Translations under genes and position numbers: made by a program | Assembly (NCBI GenBank): GCA_016870695.1 | Contig: VGAV01000008.1 | Location: 1-19,142, forward strand | DNA from: Actinomycetota bacterium | Lineage (GTDB): Bacteria > Actinomycetota > Actinomycetes > Actinomycetales > Microbacteriaceae | DNA: 19,142 nucleotides | Reading direction: 5' to 3' | Part shown: one piece after another, positions 1-6,555 of the stretch | How positions within the stretch are numbered: position 1 is the stretch's first letter | Layout of the letters: each line of letters begins with the position of its first letter | Notes under the pieces: generated by a model | What the model was told of the DNA's origin: nothing | Database searches by the model: none | The model's input: the letters and a program-made list of their open reading frames with translations, nothing else

Positions 1-1420
1 CCGACACGTTCGTGCCGCCCTGCGCGATCCGTGCGTCGAGCCCGCCTTCCATCCGTTCCACGAAGTCCCGACCCTGCGCGATCTCGAGCGCCCGCCAGAG
101 CTCCTCGTCGGTCGCCTCCTCCCGACCGAAACGGAGATTGGATGCCACCGTCCCGCTGAACAGGAAGGGGCGCTGCGGCACGAGGCCGATGCTCTGCCAC
201 AGCACGTCGAGGTCGGCCTGCCGGACGTCGACGCCGCCGACCCGCACCGCGCCGCCGGTCACGTCGAACAGGCGCGGGACGAGCGACACCAGCGTGGTCT
301 TGCCGGATCCGGTGGACCCGACGATGGCGACCGTCTCGCCGGGGGCGGCGGCGAAGCTCACGCCGCTCACGACGGGCGCCTCCGCGCCGGGGTAGGCGAA
401 CGCGACATCGTCGAACTCGACGGCGCCCGGCGCGGGGAAGGTCGCGACCGGGTCGGAGGGACGCTCGAGCGTCGAGTGGCTGTCGAGCACCTCGCCGATG
501 CGCTCGGCCGAGACGGCGGCGCGCGGGATCATCACGGTCATGAAGCTCGCCATGAGCACGCCCATGAGGATCTGCGCGACGTACTGCATGAAGGCGAAGA
601 TCGTGCCGATCTGCACGGCGCCCGCGTCGACCTGGATGCCGCCGAACCAGATGACGCCCACGACGGTGACGTTGAGCACGAGCATGGCCAGGGGGAACAG
701 CAGGACGAACAGCGAGCCGACCTTGCGGCCCACGATCATGATGTCCGTGTTGGCCTCGCGGAAGCGCTCCTCCTCGATGCGCTCGCGGACGAAGGCCCGC
801 ACGACGCGAACGCCGGTCAGCTGTTCCCGCATGACGCGGTTCACGCCGTCGAGCTTCGACTGGTAGCTGCGGAAGAGCGGCACCATGCGCGCGATGATGA
901 GACCCGCGGCGATGAGCAGCGCCGGGACCGAGACCCCGATCAGCCAGCTCAGCCCCACGTCCTGCTGCAGCGCCATCACGACGCCGCCGATGGCCAGCAG
1001 CGGCGCACTGACCAGCATGGTGGCGCCCATCATCGCGAGCATCTGGACCTGCTGCACGTCGTTCGTGTTGCGCGTGATGAGCGAGCCCGCCCCGAACTGC
1101 GTCAGCTCCCGCTCCGAGAACCCGCTCACCTTCTCGAACACGTCGCGGCGGATGTCGCGCCCGGCCGACATCGCGGCGCGCGCGGCGAAGTAGGTCGCGA
1201 TGACGGATGCCGTGATCTGCCCGAGCGAGATGACCAGCATCAGCATGCCGCGCGACCAGATGTACCCGGTGTCTCCACGGGCGACGCCCTGGTCGATGAT
1301 GTCCGCGTTGAGACGAGGCAGATAGAGGGATGCCATCGCGGCGGCGAACTGGAAGATCAGGAGGGCGATGAGCAGCGCACGATAGCGCGTGAGGTATCGG
1401 GTGAGGATCTTTCCGAGCAC
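1..1420 (-). CDS. ABC exporter, fused permease and ATPase (3' end outside window)
   Basis: Half-transporter of the multidrug/lipid exporter type: a membrane domain followed by an ATPase domain that would power export across the cytoplasmic membrane. Reading the minus strand from a GTG at 1420 gives 473 uninterrupted residues. The first ~310 are a type I exporter membrane domain (hydrophobic segments near residues 15-35, 55-80, 130-180 and 240-285). The ATPase domain follows, with Walker A GSTGSGKT at about residues 368-375 and a Q-loop LVPQRPFLFSGTV. The reading stops at the window edge just where the LSGGQ signature should begin (IAQGGTNVS). A GGAGGG Shine-Dalgarno site lies about 6 bp before the GTG. 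It has its own promoter region, divergent from the gene at 1600. Such proteins often form heterodimers with a second half-transporter, which would lie to the left. The substrate cannot be told from the sequence. Confidence 0.93.
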   Translation of the reverse strand, partial: MLGKILTRYLTRYRALLIALLIFQFAAAMASLYLPRLNADIIDQGVARGDTGYIWSRGMLMLVISLGQITASVIATYFAARAAMSAGRDIRRDVFEKVSGFSERELTQFGAGSLITRNTNDVQQVQMLAMMGATMLVSAPLLAIGGVVMALQQDVGLSWLIGVSVPALLIAAGLIIARMVPLFRSYQSKLDGVNRVMREQLTGVRVVRAFVRERIEEERFREANTDIMIVGRKVGSLFVLLFPLAMLVLNVTVVGVIWFGGIQVDAGAVQIGTIFAFMQYVAQILMGVLMASFMTVMIPRAAVSAERIGEVLDSHSTLERPSDPVATFPAPGAVEFDDVAFAYPGAEAPVVSGVSFAAAPGETVAIVGSTGSGKTTLVSLVPRLFDVTGGAVRVGGVDVRQADLDVLWQSIGLVPQRPFLFSGTVASNLRFGREEATDEELWRALEIAQGRDFVERMEGGLDARIAQGGTNVS

Positions 1421-1587
1421 AGGGGGCCCTCCGTAGATGAGGCGAGCGGCGACGGGACCGCTCCCCCAGCCTGGCACGGACCTCCGACACGGGCGAGACC
1501 CCCCGCGCGCGGCCGCTGCGGGTCCCGACTACTCAGTCGCCCAGCGGAGCCGTGACCGGTGGCATCCACAGTCCGCGGGTCGGCTCG

Positions 1588-1593
1588 TAAGCT
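1588..1593 (+). promoter_or_regulatory. -10 element TAAGCT of a likely leaderless transcript
   Basis: TAAGCT fits the actinobacterial TANNNT -10 pattern and ends 6 bp before the ATG at 1600. Transcription would therefore start at or beside the start codon. No Shine-Dalgarno sequence is visible. A -35 box is not obvious. Confidence 0.5.
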
Positions 1594-1599
1594 GGGGCC

Positions 1600-2190
1600 A
1601 TGTCGCGACTGCAGGCCGACGCCCCCGCCGACCTCTGGGTGCCCGTGACGGGCTCCCTCGGGCTCCGCGGCCGCCGTCACCGCAAGGCCGCCATCCGGAT
1701 GCTCCTGAGCCAGGGGCGGGGCGCCGGTGCGACGCCCCGGCCGGGCGGCGGGGTGTTCGCCTGGGCGCTCAGCCAGGCCACGCCGCTGCTCATGCGGCGG
1801 GCGGACGGTCGCGTGCTCGTGTGGGTGTGGAAGTCCGACCCCGAGCTGCTCGTCGTGATGGCCCAGCTGCAGCAGGCCACTCCCCAGCTGCGCACGGCAC
1901 GGGCGATGATGCCGATGGAGTACGACGACACCGAGGCCTTCCCGAACCCCCACCTCGGGGTGGGCGAGAAGCTGGCGATGCCGCTGCCGAAGGAGCCCGC
2001 GGCGCCGCCGTTCGCGACCTACACGTGGGACACCGGTGCGCACTTCGTCACGCTCACCGCTGTGAGCTCCGACCGCGAACGCTTCGGCACCGTCCTGCGC
2101 CCGGTCGACGACATCGCCCGGACCCTCCGCGTCGTCGACGACCTCAACGTGGGCGAGGCCCCGACCGTCCTGCGGCTCGGCCCCGCCTGA
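1600..2190 (+). CDS. Unrecognised protein, 196 aa
   Basis: I do not recognise a domain. The 196-residue product has no signal peptide or clear membrane span. The N-terminal third is basic (GLRGRRHRKAAIRM, about residues 22-35). The middle alternates hydrophobic and charged residues (RVLVWVWKSDPELLVVMAQLQQ, split here at residues 70-90), which suggests a mixed alpha/beta soluble domain. The C-terminal part reads like a folded domain (FATYTWDTGAHFVTLTAV, then VVDDLNVGEAPTVLRLG). The start is supported by a TANNNT -10 box at leaderless distance rather than by a ribosome binding site. Codon use has the strong GC third-position bias expected of a real gene here. It stands alone, divergent from the ABC exporter and convergent with the glycosyltransferase, so context gives no functional clue. 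Confidence 0.7.
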   Translation: MSRLQADAPADLWVPVTGSLGLRGRRHRKAAIRMLLSQGRGAGATPRPGGGVFAWALSQATPLLMRRADGRVLVWVWKSDPELLVVMAQLQQATPQLRTARAMMPMEYDDTEAFPNPHLGVGEKLAMPLPKEPAAPPFATYTWDTGAHFVTLTAVSSDRERFGTVLRPVDDIARTLRVVDDLNVGEAPTVLRLGPA

Positions 2191-2227
2191 CCGGCGGCCG
2201 CGTCAGACCGGCGGCGCGCCCGGCGAC

Positions 2228-2259
2228 GGCGTGACGGCGCCGCCCGCGCCCGTCACGCC
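2228..2259. terminator. Hairpin between convergent genes
   Basis: GGCGTGACGG at 2228-2237 pairs perfectly with CCGTCACGCC at 2250-2259, around a 12-nt GC-rich loop. One further C-G pair extends it. It sits 38 bp after the stop of the plus-strand gene and includes the stop codon of the minus-strand glycosyltransferase, so it could terminate both. There is no T-tract, which is common for actinobacterial terminators. Confidence 0.55.
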
Positions 2260-3764
2260 GCCAACCGCAGATCCTCGCGCGGGCTCGCCGTCTCCCATCG
2301 GCCGCTGCGCACGCTGTAGTACACCGCGCACGCCGCGGCCGTGGCGACGCTCAGGGCGGGGACCGGGGAGCCGCAGCCGGCGACGGTGACCGCCAGCAGC
2401 ACCGCCGCGACGACGACGTCCGTCCGGCAGGTCGCGGCGCGCGAGCGCGTGCGGGTCTTCGGCGTCACGATGAACCGTGCGCGTCGACCGCCGAGGACGC
2501 CGATCACCGCGCCGGCGGTCGTGAGCAGCATCGACGAGTACAGGGCCATGGCGCGAACGACGAACAGCAGCGCCGACACGGGGTCGCGCCCGCGGAGGCG
2601 GCGGAGGGTCTCCGGCACGAGCGGCAGCACACCGCCCGCCCCGAGCGTCAGCCCGACCCACGCCGGGAAAGACGCCCCCGCCGAGGCGGTGAGCGTGGCC
2701 GCCGAGAAGACGAGCAGCAGCGCCGTCACGGCCACCCCCACCGTCGCCGTCGTCATCTCCAGCAGCAGGTCGATCTTGTGCCATGCCCGCAACGGCGAGC
2801 GCAGCAGCGAACCCGCGTACCGCCGCATCATCTCCACGTTGCTCTGACTGAACTTCTCGTGCTGGGTCTTGAAGGCGGCGTAGTCGACGGGGAAGTCCTC
2901 GACGCTCACGAGATCGGCGGCGTACGACACGTCGAAACCGTGCCGGGCCGCCTCGATGCTGAAGGCCATGTCCTCCGCGACGACCTCCGGGAACCCGCCC
3001 GTGGCCCGCAGACAGGTCGTGCTCACCAGGCCGCCGCGCCCCAGGAAGCAGGTGGAACCGAACGCGGACCGCACGAGCATCGTCGTGTGGACGTGCGACT
3101 CCAGGAGCGGGCCGAACTCGTCGGCGAAGCCGGTCACGCCGCGGCGGGTCGTCTGACGTCCCTGCACCACTCCGACCCGCACGCCCGAGGCGGCACGGTC
3201 GGCGGCGTGATCGAGGGCCCGACGGACGAACGTCGGCGGCAGCTCCTGGTCGCTGTCCATGACCACGACCCAGTCGTGCGCGTGTCCGAGCGACAGGAAG
3301 TGGTTGAGGTTCCCCGCCTTGAACCCGCTCCGGTCGGCGCGACGCACGACCTCGACACCGGTCCGGCGGGCGAAGGCGTCGATCGCGGCGCGGCTGTCCG
3401 GCCGGCGGGAGTCATCGAGGATGTACGTCGTCACGGGGTGCGTCTGCTGCAGGGATGCCGCGAGCCGGGCGCCGTCGAAGTCGTCGGCGGTGCAGTAGAG
3501 CAGCGCCACACTGTCATCCGAGGGGTGGTGCGGGACGGGGCGCAGCCGACGCCGCAGCAGCGGGTACGCGGCCAGGACGACGAGCGAGCGCACGGCCATC
3601 GCCCACACCGTGCCGATCACCGCTCCCGCCGACAGGGTCGCCGTCGCACCCGCCCAGGGCGCGCCGAGGTCCACCGGTGGCAGGACGCTCACGGCGAGGG
3701 CGACGAGACCCGCCCACAGCGTGAGGAGACCGGCGAGCAGCAGACGGTCGGTTCGAGTGCGCAT
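2253..3764 (-). CDS. Membrane glycosyltransferase, GT2 family (cellulose-synthase-like)
   Basis: Likely a membrane-embedded GT-A glycosyltransferase that builds or modifies an extracellular glycan from a nucleotide sugar. I place the start at the ATG at 3764 (503 aa) rather than further upstream: the earlier codons are low-complexity and run through repeats. Two membrane segments (about 8-30 and 40-70) precede the catalytic domain. Its motifs are ILDDSR (116-120), KAGNLN (149-154), DSD (170-172, the metal-binding D-x-D), AED (263-265, catalytic base region) and QHEKFSQSN (301-309), in the place of the Q-x-x-R-W box of processive synthases. Four or so more membrane segments follow (335-357, 365-385, 398-425, 448-485). 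The altered Q-box makes processivity uncertain. It lies directly downstream of a two-component system and shares a promoter motif with it, so regulated exopolysaccharide or cell-wall glycan synthesis is a fair inference. Product unknown. Confidence 0.88.
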   Translation of the reverse strand: MRTRTDRLLLAGLLTLWAGLVALAVSVLPPVDLGAPWAGATATLSAGAVIGTVWAMAVRSLVVLAAYPLLRRRLRPVPHHPSDDSVALLYCTADDFDGARLAASLQQTHPVTTYILDDSRRPDSRAAIDAFARRTGVEVVRRADRSGFKAGNLNHFLSLGHAHDWVVVMDSDQELPPTFVRRALDHAADRAASGVRVGVVQGRQTTRRGVTGFADEFGPLLESHVHTTMLVRSAFGSTCFLGRGGLVSTTCLRATGGFPEVVAEDMAFSIEAARHGFDVSYAADLVSVEDFPVDYAAFKTQHEKFSQSNVEMMRRYAGSLLRSPLRAWHKIDLLLEMTTATVGVAVTALLLVFSAATLTASAGASFPAWVGLTLGAGGVLPLVPETLRRLRGRDPVSALLFVVRAMALYSSMLLTTAGAVIGVLGGRRARFIVTPKTRTRSRAATCRTDVVVAAVLLAVTVAGCGSPVPALSVATAAACAVYYSVRSGRWETASPREDLRLAA

Positions 3765-3770
3765 GGGTCC

Positions 3771-3776
3771 ATCCCA
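3771..3776 (-). promoter_or_regulatory. Possible -10 (TGGGAT) of the glycosyltransferase gene
   Basis: TGGGAT on the minus strand ends 6 bp before the ATG at 3764, the spacing of a leaderless start. It is a poor match to TANNNT at position 2, so this is weaker than the other -10 boxes in the window. No good Shine-Dalgarno site is present. Confidence 0.3.
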
Positions 3777-3795
3777 TCGGCAGCGCGGCCCGCGC

Positions 3796-3835
3796 GGGAG
3801 GGGTACGACCGCACTCCGGGGTGCAGCGGACTGCC
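3796..3835 (-). promoter_or_regulatory. Composite regulatory motif, copy A (glycosyltransferase promoter)
   Basis: On the plus strand, GGGAGGGGT (3796-3804) is followed by CACTC (3812-3816), GGTGCA (3820-3825) and ACTGCC (3830-3835). The same blocks in the same order occur at 5961-5997, upstream of the histidine kinase operon. GTGCA-N6-TGCC forms an imperfect dyad that begins 57 bp upstream of the start codon, versus 59 bp in the other copy. Likely a binding site for the adjacent NarL-type response regulator (inference). Confidence 0.5.
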
Positions 3836-3917
3836 ACGGGGGCGGGCGGCCCACACACCCGGCGGGGTGCCACTCCGGCGAACTGCCTCTCCGGCGGGCG
3901 GCCCGCACACCCGGCGG
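3812..3917. repeat. Imperfect tandem repeat upstream of the glycosyltransferase
   Basis: Two copies, 3812-3865 and 3871-3917. Both start with CACTCCGG and contain ACTGCC. Both end in a 25-bp GC-rich block that matches at 24 of 25 positions (3841-3865 and 3893-3917). The first copy has 7 extra bases, and these include the GGTGCA half of the regulatory motif. The repeat fills the gap between the response-regulator stop and the glycosyltransferase promoter. Confidence 0.75.
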
Positions 3918-3922
3918 CGCCG

Positions 3923-4612
3923 TCACCCCACGCCGAACCCCACCGGCTCGCCGTCCCGCGACCGTGCGGCATCCAGGTAGAGGAGGACGGCGCGCACGCG
4001 GCGATGACCCGGATCGGACTCGTCGAGCCCCAGCTTCGCGAAGATCGACCCGATGTGCTTGGAGACCGCGCTGTCGCTGAGGTGCAGGAGCCGGCCGATC
4101 TCGGTGTTCGACCGCGCCTGCGCGATCAGCGCCAGCACCTCCCCCTCGCGAGGGGTGAGCGCATCCAGGGCCGTGCCCCCCGTTCGCCGTCCGACGACGG
4201 TCGCGAGGATCTCGGGGTCGATGACCGTGCCACCGCCGACGATGACCTCGATGCTCCGAAGGAAGTCGTCGACGCGGCCGATCCGGTCCTTCAGCAGGTA
4301 TCCGAGCGACCGGCTGCTCTGGGCGAACAGATCGTTCAGGTAGGCGCTCGCGACGTAGTTCGACAGCAGCAGAACGGGGAGATCGGGGAACTCGCGTCGC
4401 AGGACCAGCGCGGCGTCGACGCCGTCGCTGCGGTGACCGGGCGGCATCCGGACGTCCGTGACGACGAGGTCCGTCGACGTCGGGCCCGACCGGACGACCC
4501 GCAGGAGCGCGGTGGCGTCCGCTGCCGTGGTGACGGCATGTCCGGCGCCGGTCAGCAGGGAGCAGATGCCCTCGCGCAGCAGGGCCGAGTCGTCGGCGAC
4601 GACGATGTTCAT
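3923..4612 (-). CDS. NarL/LuxR-family response regulator
   Basis: DNA-binding response regulator, 229 aa, the evident partner of the histidine kinase just upstream. The receiver domain (about 1-120) shows the acidic pair D7/D8, the phosphoacceptor D53 in VVTDVRMPP, S84 in the switch position and K108 in LLKDR. The C-terminal LuxR helix-turn-helix (about 150-200) reads LTPREGEVLALIAQ, then TEIGRLLHLSDSAVSKHIG. The start chosen is ATG 4612, where the receiver fold begins; an open frame runs further upstream but into the kinase gene. An AGAGG site lies about 10 bp before it, and the gap to the kinase stop is 22 bp, so the two are co-transcribed. Likely targets are the composite motifs at 3796-3835 and 5961-5997 (inference). 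Confidence 0.93.
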   Translation of the reverse strand: MNIVVADDSALLREGICSLLTGAGHAVTTAADATALLRVVRSGPTSTDLVVTDVRMPPGHRSDGVDAALVLRREFPDLPVLLLSNYVASAYLNDLFAQSSRSLGYLLKDRIGRVDDFLRSIEVIVGGGTVIDPEILATVVGRRTGGTALDALTPREGEVLALIAQARSNTEIGRLLHLSDSAVSKHIGSIFAKLGLDESDPGHRRVRAVLLYLDAARSRDGEPVGFGVG

Positions 4613-4634
4613 CCGGGGGGACCTCTCGATCGCG

Positions 4635-5666
4635 TCACTCCTCGGGGATGGCGGGCACCTCGAGGGTGAGGGTGGTGGGCCCACCGACGGGGCTCGAGAC
4701 CGCGAGCGTACCCCCCAGGTTCCGGGCCCGTTCGCGCAGGCCCCGGATGCCACGGCCGCCGTCGACCGCCGCGCCTCCGGCGCCGTCGTCCATGACGCGC
4801 ACCACGAGGCTGTCCGCCTCGGTCGTCAACGTGACGCGGATGGCGCTCGCGTCCGCGTGCTTCAGGGTGTTCGTGACCGCCTCGCTGACCGTGAAGTAGG
4901 CGCAGCGCTCGACGTCGGCGCGAAAACGCCGGTCGAGGGCCGAATGCACGGTGAGGGGGAGGACGGACCGCTGCGCGAGCTCCTCCACGGCCGCCGTCAG
5001 GCCGTGGTCGACGAGCACGTCGCTGTGCAGTCCGAGGACGGTGCGCCGCAGTGTCGCCAGGGCGAGTTCGGCGCTCTCCTGGGCTTTCACCAGCTGGTTC
5101 ACGACCTCGGACATCTTCTCTTCACCCTCATGCGCACGCGCCTGCGACAGCGCCGTCCCCACGCGGAGCGTCGTCATCACGAGATGCTGCTGGGCGCCGT
5201 CGTGCAGGTCGCGCTCGATGCGCTCCCGATCGCTCTCGAACGCGGTGATGAGAACGGAGCGCGAGCCGCGCAGCTCGATGACGGCGGTCTCGAGATCCGC
5301 CTCGCGTGTGGACAGGAGCAGCTGCACCACCCGCGCCTGCACCCGGGCGAGCACCCCCGTCAGGTACCACCCGATGAGGACGACGAGGACTCCGGTGATC
5401 ATCCAGAACGTCAGCGACCGGGAGTCCCCGACCCGCGCGAAGGGGCCTCCGGGGAAGGGCAGGGGCTCGGGCGGCTGGAACCCGAATCCCGCGGCCTTCA
5501 CGTCGTCGTGGTAGCGGAAGACGGCCGCGGGCAGCACGATGACGAGCAGCAGCACGACCGCGCAATAGGCGATCACGGCCAGCTGCACCAGCCCGAAGAC
5601 CAAGTGATGACGTACAGCGCGGCGACACGGCCGGCCCGGTCCGGACGGTAGGCCCGGCGCACCCAC
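4635..5666 (-). CDS. Sensor histidine kinase, downstream frame (membrane and catalytic part)
   Basis: Catalytic part of a HisKA_3-type kinase that should phosphorylate the adjacent NarL-type regulator. The open frame is 343 codons from a GTG at 5666, but its first ~21 codons look like non-coding shadow, and I believe authentic sequence begins at about LVFGLVQLAV (codon 22, base 5603). Membrane segments lie near residues 22-50 and 84-105. The DHp segment RERIERDLHDGAQQHL carries the phosphoacceptor H155. The ATPase domain has the N-box SEAVTNTLKHA (N266), G1 DDGAGG (293-298) and G2 GRGIRGLRERA (304-314). Upstream, the N-terminal sensor half is in another frame (5573-5923). Joining the frames by adding one base near 5604 gives a normal 429-residue kinase. 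A one-base deletion, a sequencing error, or a truly split kinase are all possible; the first two are more likely. Confidence 0.85.
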   Translation of the reverse strand: MGAPGLPSGPGRPCRRAVRHHLVFGLVQLAVIAYCAVVLLLVIVLPAAVFRYHDDVKAAGFGFQPPEPLPFPGGPFARVGDSRSLTFWMITGVLVVLIGWYLTGVLARVQARVVQLLLSTREADLETAVIELRGSRSVLITAFESDRERIERDLHDGAQQHLVMTTLRVGTALSQARAHEGEEKMSEVVNQLVKAQESAELALATLRRTVLGLHSDVLVDHGLTAAVEELAQRSVLPLTVHSALDRRFRADVERCAYFTVSEAVTNTLKHADASAIRVTLTTEADSLVVRVMDDGAGGAAVDGGRGIRGLRERARNLGGTLAVSSPVGGPTTLTLEVPAIPEE

Positions 5667-5923
5667 CCGACCGGACCCGCCGGCGGCGGAGGAGCTGCCG
5701 ACCCGGTGATCGGCCGTCCGATCAGCGCGCCCCGCCGCCGTTCGATCGCGATGAGCGCCTGAGCCACGAGCGGGACGAGCGGCAGCGTCACCAGGCCGAT
5801 GAGCGTGGTCGCGCCCCAGGTGGCGAGCAGGATGCTGGTCAGCCGGTAGAGCAGGAGGAGCGGCGCCTGACTCACGCGACGTGTGAACGCGCGCAAGCGG
5901 GTGACGTCGGTCGGGGCGGGCAC
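5573..5923 (-). CDS. Sensor histidine kinase, upstream frame (N-terminal sensor part)
   Basis: An open frame of 116 codons from GTG 5923. The first ~107 residues look authentic. Hydrophobic helices span about 23-58, followed by ALIAIERRRGALIGRP and then WVRRAYRPDRAGRVAALYVIT (about 86-107). This is the pattern of the putative sensor domain found at the N-terminus of many actinobacterial NarL-type kinases (family resemblance from memory). The last nine residues, after the frame break near 5604, read through in the wrong frame to a stop at 5573. The start has a TAGCGT -10 box 7 bp upstream and no Shine-Dalgarno site, so a leaderless message is likely. As it stands it would give a membrane fragment without a kinase domain. 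Confidence 0.7.
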   Translation of the reverse strand: MPAPTDVTRLRAFTRRVSQAPLLLLYRLTSILLATWGATTLIGLVTLPLVPLVAQALIAIERRRGALIGRPITGSAAPPPPAGPVGWVRRAYRPDRAGRVAALYVITWSSGWCSWP

Positions 5924-5930
5924 ACGGACG

Positions 5931-5936
5931 ACGCTA
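5931..5936 (-). promoter_or_regulatory. -10 element TAGCGT of the kinase operon (leaderless)
   Basis: TAGCGT on the minus strand is followed by 7 bases and then GTG 5923, so transcription would begin at the start codon. No clear -35 is seen. The C-rich block CCCCTCCC lies where a -35 would be, and the dyad motif lies just upstream, as expected of an activator-dependent promoter. Confidence 0.5.
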
Positions 5937-5960
5937 GGCCGCGCACACGGGCGGGCCCGA

Positions 5961-5997
5961 GGGAGGGGTCCTCACTCTGCGGTGCATCGCGCTGCAC
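5961..5997 (-). promoter_or_regulatory. Composite regulatory motif, copy B (kinase operon promoter)
   Basis: On the plus strand: GGGAGGGGT (5961-5969), CACTC (5973-5977), GGTGCA (5981-5986) and CTGCAC (5992-5997). GTGCA-N6-TGCAC is a perfect dyad (5982-5997) starting 59 bp upstream of the start codon. The block order, the 8-bp offset of CACTC to GGTGCA, and the distance to the start codon match copy A. This suggests autoregulation by the response regulator. Confidence 0.5.
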
Positions 5998-6006
5998 TCT
6001 TGCCCT

Positions 6007-6038
6007 GAGCTCACCCGGGCAGGCGCCCGGCGGGGCTC
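6007..6038 (-). terminator. Hairpin at the end of hspR
   Basis: CCGGGC (6015-6020) pairs with GCCCGG (6025-6030) around AGGC, flanked by an outer GAGC (6007-6010) / GCTC (6035-6038) pair. It overlaps the hspR stop codon and would end the heat-shock operon before the kinase promoter. There is no T-tract. Confidence 0.5.
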
Positions 6039-6480
6039 AGTCGTCGCGGCCGAACGGGTCCCGCGGTCGCCAGAGGACGACGTCGGTGGCGCGCCGCACG
6101 CGCGCCCCGTGACGGAGGGTCACGACGGATCCGGTGGCCCCGGCCGCGAAGACACGGGCACCGGGGCGCGCCTGGCGCTCGGCGACGAGCTGCCGCTCGA
6201 GCTCGCTGACGCGGCGCGACAGCTCGTGCACCCGCTGCTCGAGATCGAGCAGCCGTGCGATCGCCGGCAGGCTCATGCCCTCGCCGGACAGGCGGGCGAC
6301 CTCGCGCAGCTGGGCCACGTGACGGCTGGAGTACCGACGCGATCCGCCCTGCGTGCGCGCGGGGACGACCAGTCCGAGCCGGTCGTACTGACGGAGGGTC
6401 TGCGGGTGCATGTTGGACAGCTCCGCGGCGACCGCGATGGCGAAGATCGGCGCGTCCTCGTCGATCTCTCTGTCGGACAC
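6037..6480 (-). CDS. hspR: HspR, MerR-family heat-shock repressor
   Basis: Represses the dnaK operon by binding HAIR inverted repeats, with DnaK acting as co-repressor in the systems where this was studied. The 147-residue product has an N-terminal MerR-type winged helix (about residues 11-80: IFAIAVAAELSNMHPQTLRQ, YDRLGLVVPARTQGGSRRYS, then LREVARLSGEGMSLPAIARL). A short coiled coil follows (about 78-105, LEQRVHELSRRVSELERQL), which should dimerise it. The start is GTG 6480, backed by a strong AGGAGA site 6 bp upstream. It is the last gene of the dnaK-grpE-dnaJ-hspR operon, the usual actinobacterial order. A 15-bp perfect hairpin separates it from dnaJ and may lower its expression relative to the chaperones. 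Two matching operators lie upstream of dnaK. Confidence 0.95.
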   Translation of the reverse strand: MSDREIDEDAPIFAIAVAAELSNMHPQTLRQYDRLGLVVPARTQGGSRRYSSRHVAQLREVARLSGEGMSLPAIARLLDLEQRVHELSRRVSELERQLVAERQARPGARVFAAGATGSVVTLRHGARVRRATDVVLWRPRDPFGRDD

Positions 6481-6512
6481 GTCTTCTCCTCTCGTCGCTC
6501 CGATGGGGCACG

Positions 6513-6549
6513 GGCTCCTGGCATCCGATCATTCCGGATGCCAGGAGCC
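6513..6549 (-). terminator. Strong hairpin between dnaJ and hspR
   Basis: GGCTCCTGGCATCCG (6513-6527) pairs base for base with 6535-6549 around a 7-nt loop. It starts 7 bp after the dnaJ stop and ends about 30 bp before the hspR start. It has no T-tract. It may act as a partial terminator or as an mRNA-stabilising structure for the dnaKJ part of the message. Both arms contain the overrepresented GGATGCC heptamer. Confidence 0.65.
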
Positions 6550-6555
6550 GCGGTG

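Noticed and set aside
5598..5620. Programmed ribosomal frameshift in the kinase.
   Set aside because: No slippery heptamer or downstream pseudoknot is evident at the switch point; a one-base deletion or sequencing error is simpler.
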